A stretch of DNA of 64,000 bases from an uncultured Desulfobacter sp. (GTDB taxonomy: Bacteria > Desulfobacterota > Desulfobacteria > Desulfobacterales > Desulfobacteraceae), in NCBI RefSeq assembly GCF_963677125.1, contig NZ_OY781882.1, positions 3,480,501-3,544,500 on the forward strand, read 5' to 3'. Positions 42,616 to 50,975 of this stretch are shown here, in pieces. The position numbers and the translations under genes are program-made. The notes below the pieces were generated by a model. That model did not search any database. It was given only the letters and a program-made list of their open reading frames with translations, and was not told the DNA's origin. Each line of letters opens with the position of its first letter. The first letter of the stretch is position 1.

Positions 42616-42957
42616 ATGAATTCCCCCAAAGTATATCAAAATTCATCTAACTGGCGGAATTCTCAGAGGCTTGATTGCGAGGTGCCAGTTGATATCCTTT
42701 TTAAGGGAAAACTTTATAGAGGAGTTAGTGTCAACATAAGTGAGACTGGAATTTTTATTAAATCTATCCCATTAGAGGATTTCAAAATTTTTGATAAACT
42801 CACGATCGCTTTTCAGAAACCCGATTTAAAGCCCGTCAAGGCAATTGGCAGGGTGGCCAGAAAGACCAATGAAGGTATTGGAATTCTTTATTTAGGTGAA
42901 AATCAGCCAAAGGGGAACTGGCTCAAACCGAACATTGAAGACCTTTTTACATCTTAA
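42616..42957 (+). CDS. PilZ-domain protein
   Basis: This 113-residue single-domain protein has the PilZ c-di-GMP-binding signature: an RxxxR-type motif (RNSQR near residue 13) followed about 30 residues later by VNISETGIFI (the [D/N]xSxxG motif). PilZ proteins bind cyclic di-GMP and adjust motility, secretion or polysaccharide synthesis. AGAGAGGG supplies the ribosome site. It stands alone. Confidence 0.85.
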   Translation: MNSPKVYQNSSNWRNSQRLDCEVPVDILFKGKLYRGVSVNISETGIFIKSIPLEDFKIFDKLTIAFQKPDLKPVKAIGRVARKTNEGIGILYLGENQPKGNWLKPNIEDLFTS

Positions 42958-43042
42958 AAATACGAATTCGGCTTCCAATAATCATTACCGCCCGTCCATC
43001 TCCGGAGAGGGACCGAAAAATTTTGGGCACTAATTTAATTAA

Positions 43043-43076
43043 GGATGGGAAACTATCCGGCGAAAGCTTCCCATCC
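43043..43076. terminator. Hairpin between PilZ and Hsp20 genes
   Basis: GGATGGGAA and TTCCCATCC form 9-bp perfect arms in the convergent gap. Just before it (43010-43033), CCGGAGAGGGACCGAAAAAT and GGGCACTAAT match a motif at 57617-57640. Confidence 0.5.
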
Positions 43077-43138
43077 TCAGGTTATACCATTACAAACTTT
43101 AAGGATAATCAAAATTCTCCGGGGAACAATAATGACTC

Positions 43139-43525
43139 TTATGCCGTTTTGATTTCTATCTGCCTGGGCTTTGCTGCTTCAGATTTAGGCAAGTGCAATT
43201 TTAACACGCCATTTTTTAATTCCGCTTCAACTTTTTCAACATCAATCGTCTGTGGTACGGAAAAACTTCTGATATATTCTACATCTGAAAACTCTTCATA
43301 TGTTGCAGCACCTTCTATTTCAAGTTTTCTGACACCGGATATTGATAAAGTCCCATTATCAATATCAACTGAAATATTGTCTTTTACCACTCCCGGCATG
43401 TCTGCATGGAGAAGAATTTCATCTTCATTTTCATAAATATCTACTGCTGGCGTTACTTCATATAATTGACGAGTTTTTTCGACATTTTTTTCGTCTTGTT
43501 TTGCGATTTCTTTTGCTCTATCCAT
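43139..43525 (-). CDS. Small heat-shock protein Hsp20
   Basis: This 128-residue α-crystallin-domain chaperone (VYEVTPAVDIYENEDEILLHADMPGV at the start of the domain, LKNGVLKLHLPKSE as the conserved G-V-L motif) binds unfolding proteins without ATP. Its N-terminal region is highly charged. It lies 33 bp downstream of a second Hsp20 gene on the same strand, with GGAGG upstream. Confidence 0.92.
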   Translation of the reverse strand: MDRAKEIAKQDEKNVEKTRQLYEVTPAVDIYENEDEILLHADMPGVVKDNISVDIDNGTLSISGVRKLEIEGAATYEEFSDVEYIRSFSVPQTIDVEKVEAELKNGVLKLHLPKSEAAKPRQIEIKTA

Positions 43526-43558
43526 CGTAACCTCCTTCTTAAAAACTGATCCTAAAGT

Positions 43559-43999
43559 TTAATTGATGCTTATTTTCTTGGGTTTTGCGGCCTCATGCTT
43601 CGGAAGTTTAAGATAAAGAACACCGTTTTTAAGCGTCGCTTCAACTTTCGTTGAATCAACATCTGCAGGTAGCGTGAAGCTTCTGGAAAAAGATCCAACC
43701 CCTCTTTCAGTTTTATGGGTTTTATACTCTTCAGGAGCATCGGATCTTCTTTCGCCACTGATTTCAAGATAGTTTCCCTGAATTTTTACATTCAAGTCTT
43801 CCTTTTCGAGCCCTGGCACTTCAGCCCTAATTTCAAAATTATCGCCATGTTCGTACAAATTTGTCTTGGGAGCAGCAGATTCCAATTCCCATCTGTAACC
43901 AGATGGTCTTCCATAATCGCCATAAAGTCCGTTTAACTTTTTTTGAAGAAGATTCATGGTCCCCAACAATCTGTCGATATCACTAATTCTTGTAAACAT
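43559..43999 (-). CDS. Small heat-shock protein Hsp20
   Basis: This 146-residue Hsp20 of the usual bacterial length has an N-terminal arm, α-crystallin domain (FEIRAEVPGLEKEDLNVKIQ) and C-terminal LKNGVLYLKLPKHEAAKPKKI. It is first in a two-gene chaperone operon, so the two proteins may co-assemble. AAGGAGGAAG precedes the start. No heat-shock promoter was firmly identified upstream. Confidence 0.93.
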   Translation of the reverse strand: MFTRISDIDRLLGTMNLLQKKLNGLYGDYGRPSGYRWELESAAPKTNLYEHGDNFEIRAEVPGLEKEDLNVKIQGNYLEISGERRSDAPEEYKTHKTERGVGSFSRSFTLPADVDSTKVEATLKNGVLYLKLPKHEAAKPKKISIN

Positions 44000-44078
44000 A
44001 ATTCTTCCTCCTTACGATAGGTAGTTTCAAGTTTATATGAAAGTACCGATAAGTTGCTAAGCGTCTTTCATATTTTGT

Positions 44079-44130
44079 TGTGGGTCAAGCCTGGGGGTTA
44101 ATAGACCAGGTCGGCCCATGGCCGTTATTG
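44079..44130 (+). repeat. Hairpin repeat family, copy C
   Basis: The segment has the same frame as copies A and B (TTGTGGG... GGCCCATGGCCGTTATT). The inner stem CCTGG/CCAGG differs in loop sequence from copy B but keeps pairing. The flanking stretch 44000-44440 is AT-rich and otherwise empty. Confidence 0.55.
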
Positions 44131-44439
44131 CGGGAACCGTTTGGGATGTTAGAATCGACATTCTCATGAAAGTTAGGGTATCGTCCATTCTATGTACAAA
44201 ACCTTTGCTCCCACAAATCATCTATATTTTTGCCTAAATTAACCCCAATTTTTTCCATGTCAATAGAGCTCTATTATTTTTATTAAAATTTTATTTTAAT
44301 AATGAAATTAAGGCTTTTAGATTAAGTTTATAATAAATATTAGCTTATTAAGCGTATTTAATTTCTATCTATAAACATAGTTCCAACGCCTTATTTTATT
44401 ATTTTTGTTTGAGAAACCCGGTTTGATAGGCCTCCTTTT

Positions 44440-45030
44440 AGGCTCAAAACCAGACTAAACAACCACCGGCTTCAAGCCGGTGGGTTTAAACTCGCGGACT
44501 GAAAGTCCAGCGAGACCGGCTATAGCCGGTTGAAGGAGCTACTCAATATCAAAATGATCATTAGGGTCTTTTTCAAAATGATGTTCAAGATACTCTTGAA
44601 TCATATCTTTTGTCAGTTCTCCAGAGGTTATGCAAAAATACCCCCGAGCCCAAAAATGTTTACCCCAATATCGCTTTTTCAAATGTGGAAACTCCTCAAA
44701 AATTTTCCGAGACACACGCCCCTTAACTCTGCGCATGATATCAGACGGGGAAATATTTGGTGGTGCCGAACACAGAATGTGAACATGATCCTTGCTGACA
44801 ACACCACGCAAAATGTGAATTTCAAACCTCTCACAGGTTTGTCGGACGAGTTCTCTCACTCGCAAAGCAACATCCCCTTGCAATACGTGGTATCGGTACT
44901 TCGTCACCCAAACAAAATGATATTCTATTTTGTACTTTGTATGACTGTTTTGCCGATAGTCCATGCAAAGGACTATAAAACAACTGCTGGCAAAATGCTA
45001 CCCGTCTAAAGACGGGGGTTTTAACCTTTT
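44440..45030 (-). mobile_element. IS200-type insertion sequence
   Basis: The element holds one short Y1-transposase gene flanked by the subterminal hairpins typical of IS200/IS605: ACCGGCTT/AAGCCGGT at 44465-44481 plus ACCGGC/GCCGGT further in, and CCCGTC/GACGGG at 45001-45016. Such elements lack terminal inverted repeats and transpose as single strands, so exact ends are uncertain. No tnpB is present. Confidence 0.8.
44539..44964 (-). CDS. tnpA: IS200/IS605 family transposase TnpA (Y1 HUH)
   Basis: This 141-residue TnpA cuts and joins single-stranded ends. The HUH motif is KDHVHILCSAP (His-Val-His) and the catalytic Tyr is in MIQEYLEHH near the C-terminus; YHFVWVTKYR at the N-terminus is also typical. 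The length is normal, so the copy may be active. Confidence 0.93.
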   Translation of the reverse strand: MDYRQNSHTKYKIEYHFVWVTKYRYHVLQGDVALRVRELVRQTCERFEIHILRGVVSKDHVHILCSAPPNISPSDIMRRVKGRVSRKIFEEFPHLKKRYWGKHFWARGYFCITSGELTKDMIQEYLEHHFEKDPNDHFDIE

Positions 45031-45095
45031 ACAGAAACAATAAACCCCAAAAAAACGCCACACCAATACAATCTTCATTACGATTAAAAATTCTA

Positions 45096-45124
45096 TTGAC
45101 ATGGTAATATACATAGATTATTTT
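45096..45124 (+). promoter_or_regulatory. Promoter upstream of the J-domain gene
   Basis: TTGACA at 45096 and TATTTT at 45119 with a 17-bp spacer. It lies about 170 bp before the J-protein start, just outside the IS200 element. Confidence 0.45.
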
Positions 45125-45296
45125 GCCTTTTAAAGCAGGATGGTTAAGATGCTGAAAGATTTAAAAATAATTATCATATTTCACATTAGTTAAATGTACA
45201 TATGATTTGATAATGATCTTGATATCAAGACATTCATTATTCAATTATAATTATTGATATTGTTCAATCGAAGATTTTTTATCAGGAGGTGATATC

Positions 45297-45689
45297 ATGC
45301 CCAAAGACTATTACCTTGTTTTAGGAATTACTTCAGATGCAACACTTGATGATATCAAAGAAGCATACAGACGGCTTGCAAAAGAGTTTCATCCAGACCA
45401 TTATGGGGATAACCATTCTCCGTTTCTTGCAGTTCAAGAGGCATATTCGATACTCTCAGATCCAATTAAACGACAGACACACGATCTTGAGGTCCTAAGT
45501 CAAAAAAAAACGTTGAGGCCCAAGTGCTGGGAAAACATTCGTTCCGGCCCAAGAAAACAAATTGAACCTCTCATATCTGAACAGGCACAACCGATGGATT
45601 TGGGAACTGCAAGTCTCTCACGGTCTTTTCATACTTATAGACCATCATTTGATGAATTGTTTGACAGGATATTTAGCAATTTTCATTAG
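45297..45689 (+). CDS. Short J-domain (DnaJ-like) co-chaperone
   Basis: This 130-residue protein has an N-terminal J-domain (residues 3-65) and the catalytic HPD tripeptide (EFHPDHYGD), which stimulates DnaK ATPase. There is no Gly/Phe region, zinc finger or standard substrate-binding domain; the ~65-residue tail is unrecognised. AGGAGGTGATATC is a near-perfect ribosome site. It lies beyond the IS200 insertion from two Hsp20 genes and may form a stress-chaperone cluster with them. Confidence 0.9.
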   Translation: MPKDYYLVLGITSDATLDDIKEAYRRLAKEFHPDHYGDNHSPFLAVQEAYSILSDPIKRQTHDLEVLSQKKTLRPKCWENIRSGPRKQIEPLISEQAQPMDLGTASLSRSFHTYRPSFDELFDRIFSNFH

Positions 45690-45781
45690 ATATCCAGACC
45701 TAAAAACGAAAATCTATATTTAACGGTACATTTTCGCATAAGCGGCATGCTTTAGGTTTCCGGTAAAGAAAAGCTATATTG

Positions 45782-46027
45782 CTAAACAATCAATATGACC
45801 GATCCTGCGGTAAGGCCGCTCATCAACAGATTGAAGGCGGCATATGATTTACTGCCATTCAACATTCTGTCGAGCAGCACGCCGAAACCTGCCCACAAAG
45901 AGATAGAGGGGATGCAGACAAAACCCAAGATGGTGATAATCAAAGAGACAGATAACCAACCATCACCGGCAGGTGGTTGGGTTCGGAAGCAGCCGGATTG
46001 GATAAAAGCTGTCTTCCCAAAAGTATT
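45782..46027 (-). pseudogene. LysE-family exporter, C-terminal remnant
   Basis: The minus-strand frame from 46027 to the stop at 45782 has no start codon context but encodes a hydrophobic sequence (SVSLIITILGFVCIPSISLW then AGFGVLLDRML and YAAFNLLMSGLTAGSVI). This is the pattern of the last two helices of LysE/RhtB amino-acid exporters. About 60% of the gene (N-terminus) is missing. Confidence 0.55.
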
Positions 46028-46102
46028 TTAGAAACTTCAAAGGTTAAAAAGATTTGCGGTTTTAATGCCAACATCGGATTTTACATGTCAGTCCCCAAGT
46101 TT

Positions 46103-46151
46103 AAAAAAAAATTCCTGATGGAATCACATGAAACCATCAGGATCTTTTTTT
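46103..46151. terminator. Bidirectional terminator
   Basis: CCTGATGG and CCATCAGG arms with a 12-base loop; eight A to the left and seven T to the right. It suits the end of the phosphoesterase gene on the minus strand. Confidence 0.8.
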
Positions 46152-46210
46152 GATGCCCTCAAAGACATAGGGAATCAAGTCATACCCACAAGAGCAATGA
46201 ATCGCTATGG

Positions 46211-47194
46211 CTATGGTTTCCCAATCACGATTTGATCTTCGAATGAATACTGCTGAGCGTTGCCAGTCAGTATTATTTCATAGGTTTTCATTCCGTTGAA
46301 TTCTTTGTATTTACCTTTTTCTCTGATCTCAACAAAGGTAAACGGATTATCCGTTTTAGAATCATATCCTTCGGTCGGGCTCACATAGGGCCAATCAAGG
46401 CTCATACCGACATTTCCTTCCAGGACAAAGTAATGAATACCGTTACGGACCGCTGTTTCACCACGATGATCATGGCCTGAAAAAACCGCTACCACCTGTC
46501 CGTCAGCTTCAAGGATTCCTCGAATCACATCGGCATTTTTGATTGTATGATCTTCGGTAACGCCGTCCAATTTGTCGCGATGCACCACCTGGTGGGTGAA
46601 CACTAAGGTTGGCAAATCACTTGCTGCCAAATCTGCTTCAAGCCAATCCAATTCTTCCTGGGGCACCCATGTGTCTTTCCAGTTCCAGAAAGTATCCTCA
46701 GGCGTATTCATCGTATAGGGTCGGTGCGGCTCAGCCACTGTGTAATCAGCGTCCAAAACGATGCAGTGAATGCCGTTTGAATCAAAGGAATAATAGGTTT
46801 TGCTCTTGTCAATCCCGGTATTGTCCCAGTTCGCCAGAAAATCTTCTCGTGTCATGTTATCAAACTCATGGTTGCCCAGAACATGATAATGAGGGCCATT
46901 GAAGCTTGTAAAAACACTCTCGATTTCCTGAAAATTTTCAACAGAATCCTTATCAACTTCAGGATTCAACGTATCGATCAGATCACCAAGTTCAATGATA
47001 AAGTCAGCTTTTCCCTGCATTTGTTTCACAAAGAACTGCATCTTTTCATACCCTGCAGAATATCTTCGTGACAGACTATCAGTTTTCGTGGTGTGGTGAA
47101 CATCCGTGATGATCCCGAATTTCGCCACCATCCCGGCATTGGCAATACCTGCCCCAAAACATAATATAATAATTAAACATAATATTTTTTTCAT
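46211..47194 (-). CDS. Secreted calcineurin-like metallophosphoesterase
   Basis: This 327-residue exported enzyme (signal peptide to about residue 20, AGIANAG) has the metallophosphoesterase metal-binding motifs in order: ITDVHHT, ELGDLIDTL, LGNHEFD, FTHQVVH and FSGHDHRGE. Similar proteins hydrolyse nucleotides or phosphodiesters in the periplasm, for example ADP-ribose or CDP-alcohol. The substrate is unknown. GAGAGGTTCACTT before the start lies inside a 44-bp tandem duplication. Confidence 0.9.
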   Translation of the reverse strand: MKKILCLIIILCFGAGIANAGMVAKFGIITDVHHTTKTDSLSRRYSAGYEKMQFFVKQMQGKADFIIELGDLIDTLNPEVDKDSVENFQEIESVFTSFNGPHYHVLGNHEFDNMTREDFLANWDNTGIDKSKTYYSFDSNGIHCIVLDADYTVAEPHRPYTMNTPEDTFWNWKDTWVPQEELDWLEADLAASDLPTLVFTHQVVHRDKLDGVTEDHTIKNADVIRGILEADGQVVAVFSGHDHRGETAVRNGIHYFVLEGNVGMSLDWPYVSPTEGYDSKTDNPFTFVEIREKGKYKEFNGMKTYEIILTGNAQQYSFEDQIVIGKP

Positions 47195-47281
47195 AAGTGA
47201 ACCTCTCTTTTAATTATTTTCTATATCATTGAAAGTTCAAGTGAACCTCTCTTTTAATTATTTTCTATATCATTGAAAGTT
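47195..47281. repeat. 44-bp tandem duplication upstream of the phosphoesterase
   Basis: Two head-to-tail copies begin AAGTGAACCTCTCTTTTAAT at 47195 and 47239. The sequence contains the ribosome site of the phosphoesterase gene, so the upstream region carries a second, displaced copy. Confidence 0.9.
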
Positions 47282-48008
47282 GTATCGTTGTTGACATGGG
47301 CATTCCTTTTTTTCCACCCCCTCTCACGTTCACCGCCCATTATTGCAATTCAAAATTCATTTAGATATTCAAAGACTTTTTGGGATTGTCTTTTTAATTT
47401 ACAATCTGCTGGTTGCCGGTAATTACATTTTGAGACAACTTTGAACTTTTGAATGATGAATATTTATCGATTAAATGTTTCGAGAAGATTATTATGAAAT
47501 TTTCCTTTGGATATATTTATATTAGCGAACCGTTCACAATACTTTGATAGAGTATTTATATATTTGTTTCCTTAATTAGAGGAAGCCCTAAATTCTGAAG
47601 AACAAATACTTATGTTTTCATGTCAATCAAGTAGAAGGAGATCGATTCATTAATCTGAATCAGCTCAGTTATGTTATTTTTGTAAGGTTGGGGAAATAGG
47701 TAGGGGGTTAATTTATGTAATAAAAAGTTGGGCTAATTTTTTCTTATATCCTTTTTCAAAAGACTCCCCGCCAAAAAAGGAGAATCAAACCGAAAGCAGG
47801 AAGAAGTCTCCGGTCTCCAAAGTCCGAGGGAGGTATTCTACAGCTTTCGGCGTAATAATTAAAATTTAAAAAACTATTTTTTATTGAACTCAGTTTAACA
47901 CCCCCCCCTATTCCACCGGTCCAAAAATTTTCAAGTAAGTTCCGTATCCAATCTTTAACTGGGGATTGACACTGGTATCTGTAAACAATTTGACGGCCTG
48001 CATTGAAT
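47282..48008. other. Gene-free AT-rich region
   Basis: No supported gene. A dyad CCGAAAGC (47790) / GCTTTCGG (47843) and a run of nine C near 47901 are the only notable features. A 101-codon minus frame at 47756-48061 overlaps the YaiI gene end and has no family signal. Confidence 0.5.
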
Positions 48009-48461
48009 CTAAGTTTCATTGCGCTTGGATAAGAGCTTATCAAGGTGACCGGCAAAAGCATTACGATTTTTTGCGGTTAATGGTGGCGGACCACCGGTGT
48101 CGACACCACAGGCCCGTAAAGACTCCTTAAATTCTCTCATATGGAGGCTCCCCCTGATACTGTCTAAAGAATATAATTCACCACGGGGGCTGAGAGCATA
48201 TCCGCTCTTCTCTAAAACTTGGGCGGCCAAAGGGATATCACTCGTAATAACGAGGTCTCCGATCTCAAGTCTTTTCACTATCTCATTGTCAGCAACGTCA
48301 AATCCGGAAGCGACTTGTAACAGCGTTACCCACGTCAACCGTGGAATGTGCATAGGCTGATTTGCAACCAGTGTCAATTGTACCCTTGTCCACTGGGCAG
48401 CTTTAAATAAAATATTTTTAATTACTGCAGGGCACGCATCTGCATCGACCCATATTTTCAT
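48009..48461 (-). CDS. YaiI/YqxD family (DUF188) PIN-like protein
   Basis: This 150-residue protein opens with MKIWVDADACPAVIKNILFK, the family hallmark, with VITSDIPLAA and ALSPRGELY further on. The fold is related to PIN nucleases with conserved acidic residues; the cellular role is not established. It follows the SUI1-like gene by 25 bp on the same strand. Confidence 0.93.
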   Translation of the reverse strand: MKIWVDADACPAVIKNILFKAAQWTRVQLTLVANQPMHIPRLTWVTLLQVASGFDVADNEIVKRLEIGDLVITSDIPLAAQVLEKSGYALSPRGELYSLDSIRGSLHMREFKESLRACGVDTGGPPPLTAKNRNAFAGHLDKLLSKRNET

Positions 48462-48486
48462 CTTATTCTCCAGAAGCTGAAAAATA

Positions 48487-48855
48487 CTATCCCCCAGCCT
48501 TTATTGCTTTGTATCCAAGCGAATTAAGATGTTCAACCAAAAAGTCCCGGTGATCCCCTTGAATTTCGACGACTCCGTTTTTTACCGTACCGCCAGTACC
48601 ACACTGTTGTTTTAGTTTTTTAGCAAGCTCTTTTAAGGATGGACCTTCAAGTGGAAGGCCGGTGATGAGCGTAGCGCCCTTTCCTTTTCTTCCCTTAGTA
48701 GATCTTTCCACACGGATCTTCCCGTCACCTTTGGGGATAATGTGCGTTTTCTTCTTTTTACAAATGCATTGGGCCGATTGCTTTCCACAGGTCGGGCATA
48801 TCCTTCCTGATTCCGTAGAATAAACAAGCCTACTGTTAGAGTCTTGATTCCTCAA
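48487..48855 (-). CDS. yciH: SUI1/YciH-type translation factor
   Basis: This 122-residue protein has a small N-terminal cysteine cluster (CPTCGKQSAQCICKKKK), possibly zinc-binding, and then the SUI1 fold of eIF1 (VERSTKGRKGKGATLITGLP, CGTGGTVKNGVVEIQGDHRD). Bacterial YciH is thought to influence start-codon fidelity. It is cotranscribed with the YaiI-like gene. Confidence 0.92.
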   Translation of the reverse strand: MRNQDSNSRLVYSTESGRICPTCGKQSAQCICKKKKTHIIPKGDGKIRVERSTKGRKGKGATLITGLPLEGPSLKELAKKLKQQCGTGGTVKNGVVEIQGDHRDFLVEHLNSLGYKAIKAGG

Positions 48856-48907
48856 TAAAAATTTTCCTTTTTTGGTTCCCCTTGTCAGGAGAATTGTTTT
48901 TATCTGG

Positions 48908-49672
48908 TCACCGTTTTTTTACTTTTCCCACAGGGGCAAGATATATCGCAAATTCCCCGTCACCATCAAGTCCGAGGAGTTCATCTACTTCCTCCTGGTC
49001 ATAAGCTGCTATGGCACAGGTTCCAGCATCAATGGCTTCACAGGCAAGGTAAAGATTCTGGCAAACATGACCTGCATCCAGCGCAATGACCTTATGAGCT
49101 GCCAACCCATACCGCCATTCCATTCTATATGGTATAGCCACCCAGATGAAAGTTACAGCTGATTTACCCGGATAAGGCTGGCTGAGGGACGCAGTGATCA
49201 TTTTTTCTGACAGCATATCATCTTCAAATTCGAATAAAAGTTGATGCGAAAGGGGTAAATATCTGTAAACACCAGGGGCAAGGTCATCCACATTAAAAAC
49301 GGCAAGATAGGTTTCAAGGGCATGACGACATCCGGCAGAAGGAACATTTCTATATGCATGGCCCTGAAACCTTTTCCCCCTGACGCCCTGGGTACACCAC
49401 AGCAGATATGCCAGTTCTTCTAAAGTAAGGCTTTGATTCAGATAGACACGATAGCTCTTTCTGTTGCCTATGGCATGTGTGAGATCTGTCTGGGGAATCA
49501 TATGCCATTCATCAGGTCCTGGAAGATCTGTTAAAGTTGCCCCCTCAGGATATGGTTTTTCAATGGGTGGGACGGGAACACCTTGGTTTTGATCGGTAAA
49601 GTTGAAAGCAATTGTTTTACGAATACTATCTTTAAGAAAGTATCGATACGCTTTGAGTTTGTCAGCTTTCAT
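48908..49672 (-). CDS. SagB-type nitroreductase
   Basis: This 254-residue flavin enzyme of the nitroreductase superfamily is of SagB/ThcOx type: AIGNRKSYRVYLNQSLTLEELAYLLW, GVRGK, YRNVPSAGCRHALETYL, VALDAGHVCQNLYLACEAI, and the tail IYLAPVGKVKKR. SagB enzymes oxidise azolines in peptide natural products, but no peptide cluster is present, so it may be a stand-alone oxidoreductase. ATG 49672 with GGGGAAAATT upstream is chosen; the frame extends to 49867 without support and would overlap the sigma fragment. The C-terminal tail recurs as a remnant at 37520. Confidence 0.85.
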   Translation of the reverse strand: MKADKLKAYRYFLKDSIRKTIAFNFTDQNQGVPVPPIEKPYPEGATLTDLPGPDEWHMIPQTDLTHAIGNRKSYRVYLNQSLTLEELAYLLWCTQGVRGKRFQGHAYRNVPSAGCRHALETYLAVFNVDDLAPGVYRYLPLSHQLLFEFEDDMLSEKMITASLSQPYPGKSAVTFIWVAIPYRMEWRYGLAAHKVIALDAGHVCQNLYLACEAIDAGTCAIAAYDQEEVDELLGLDGDGEFAIYLAPVGKVKKR

Positions 49673-49865
49673 AATTTTCCCCCAAAAAATTGATTTTGAA
49701 GTGATGTACCTACTGAGTTTATCGTAGGTTACAGCTTTCGTTGCTGATTCCATATTTAAACATAATTCAAAACCAGCTTTTGGGAATTGTGAAATGCGTA
49801 AAAAAAAGAAGCTCGGTTTTGAGGACAACGCCGGTGAGAGAGATGTTGTGACCAGTACAGTAGAC

Positions 49866-50030
49866 ATGAATGAAACGCAGCTTGTGACTGCAAGCCTGGA
49901 CGGAGACGCCGACGCCTATCGGCGACTGGTAGAGCGGTATCAAGGCAGAATTGCCTCCCGAATACGCCGCTTTACCCGGGATCCGGTGATGCTGGAGGAG
50001 CGGGTTCAGGATGTGTTTGTCCAAGCTTAA
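49866..50030 (+). pseudogene. ECF sigma factor, truncated after region 2
   Basis: The frame reads ETQLVTASLDGDADAYRRLV and then ERVQDVFVQA followed by a stop, which is region 2.1-2.2 of an ECF sigma-70 factor. Region 2.4 and all of region 4 are absent. The frame continues upstream to 49794. After the stop, 50039-50233 is open (LTPEQKEKLDNRFNRIEKRW...) but unrecognised and may come from an adjoining deleted gene. Confidence 0.65.
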
Positions 50031-50975
50031 ATCGATATTTGAAGATGGTTTTGACGCCGGAACAAAAAGAAAAGCTGGACAACAGATTCAATCGAATAGA
50101 GAAGCGCTGGTTTGCGGAGGAATCCACCGGAGAGCAGCTTGAAATATGCACTAAAGAACCAGGAAGTATACAACTCCGGCAGGAGCCGGATCGGGAACCT
50201 GAAGAAAATCAAGGCCAACCTGATAATTTTTAATTATGTAAACTCTCTCCATATCTTGGCTAAAAAAATTAGGATAATTCAAAACGCCTGCATTGTAGAC
50301 ATGCCATCCCTTGGTATACATGACCATAGACATAGATGAGCGAAGAACTGTCGAATCAATAGCACAGAATCTTGGACACGGCCTCAAATAATGAAATTTC
50401 TTGACTGTTACCATATCTATATGTTGTGATTGACCCCAAACTATGAAAGTCATGACTGGCTGAAGTATTCATAGGTGATGCTCCGCGCATCTAAGCCCAT
50501 GCATCATACCATCAGTCAACGCTTTGGCATTACTCATTTCGTTCAAGGGTATTAAGCTCTTATCGCATTGTTTAGATAATCAATCCTGATGCCAAAATCC
50601 TTTACCGTGATTGATTTTAAAAGATTAGCAGATATTTATATAACCATTATATCAATAACGGCGTAGATCAGGTAAAATGGGCTGAAATTCTTTGACATAG
50701 ACATGGTTCTTGCATATTGTGAAAGATCTTGTTTTGGGGTTGGAGGAATGAGTCTTTGTGGTTTACAAGCCCCCAGAAATAATAAACATATCAATCCCTA
50801 TTAAGATTATTACATGGACCAGTTTGAATGACCATGATTACCAATTAGTAAAACATGCAAGCCCTTGCTGTAGCACAGACACTTGGTGATAAAAAAATAT
50901 AAAATCCAGAAGGGTGGAAGATAGAATGAACCATAGAACATATGAAATACAAAGAAATGTTTTGGAGTGCATACC
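50031..50975. other. Accessory intergenic region
   Basis: Apart from the 64-codon frame at 50039-50233 (function unknown), no gene is supported over about 740 bp before the ATPase gene. Base composition is AT-rich and typical of decayed DNA. Confidence 0.5.

Noticed and set aside
45795..46031. 78-codon plus frame MTDPAVRPLINRLK...
   Set aside because: Opposite strand of the LysE-like remnant, which has much clearer membrane-protein character; no ribosome site.
47756..48061. 101-codon minus frame after YaiI
   Set aside because: Overlaps the YaiI-like stop, odd composition, contains a strong DNA dyad; no family signal.
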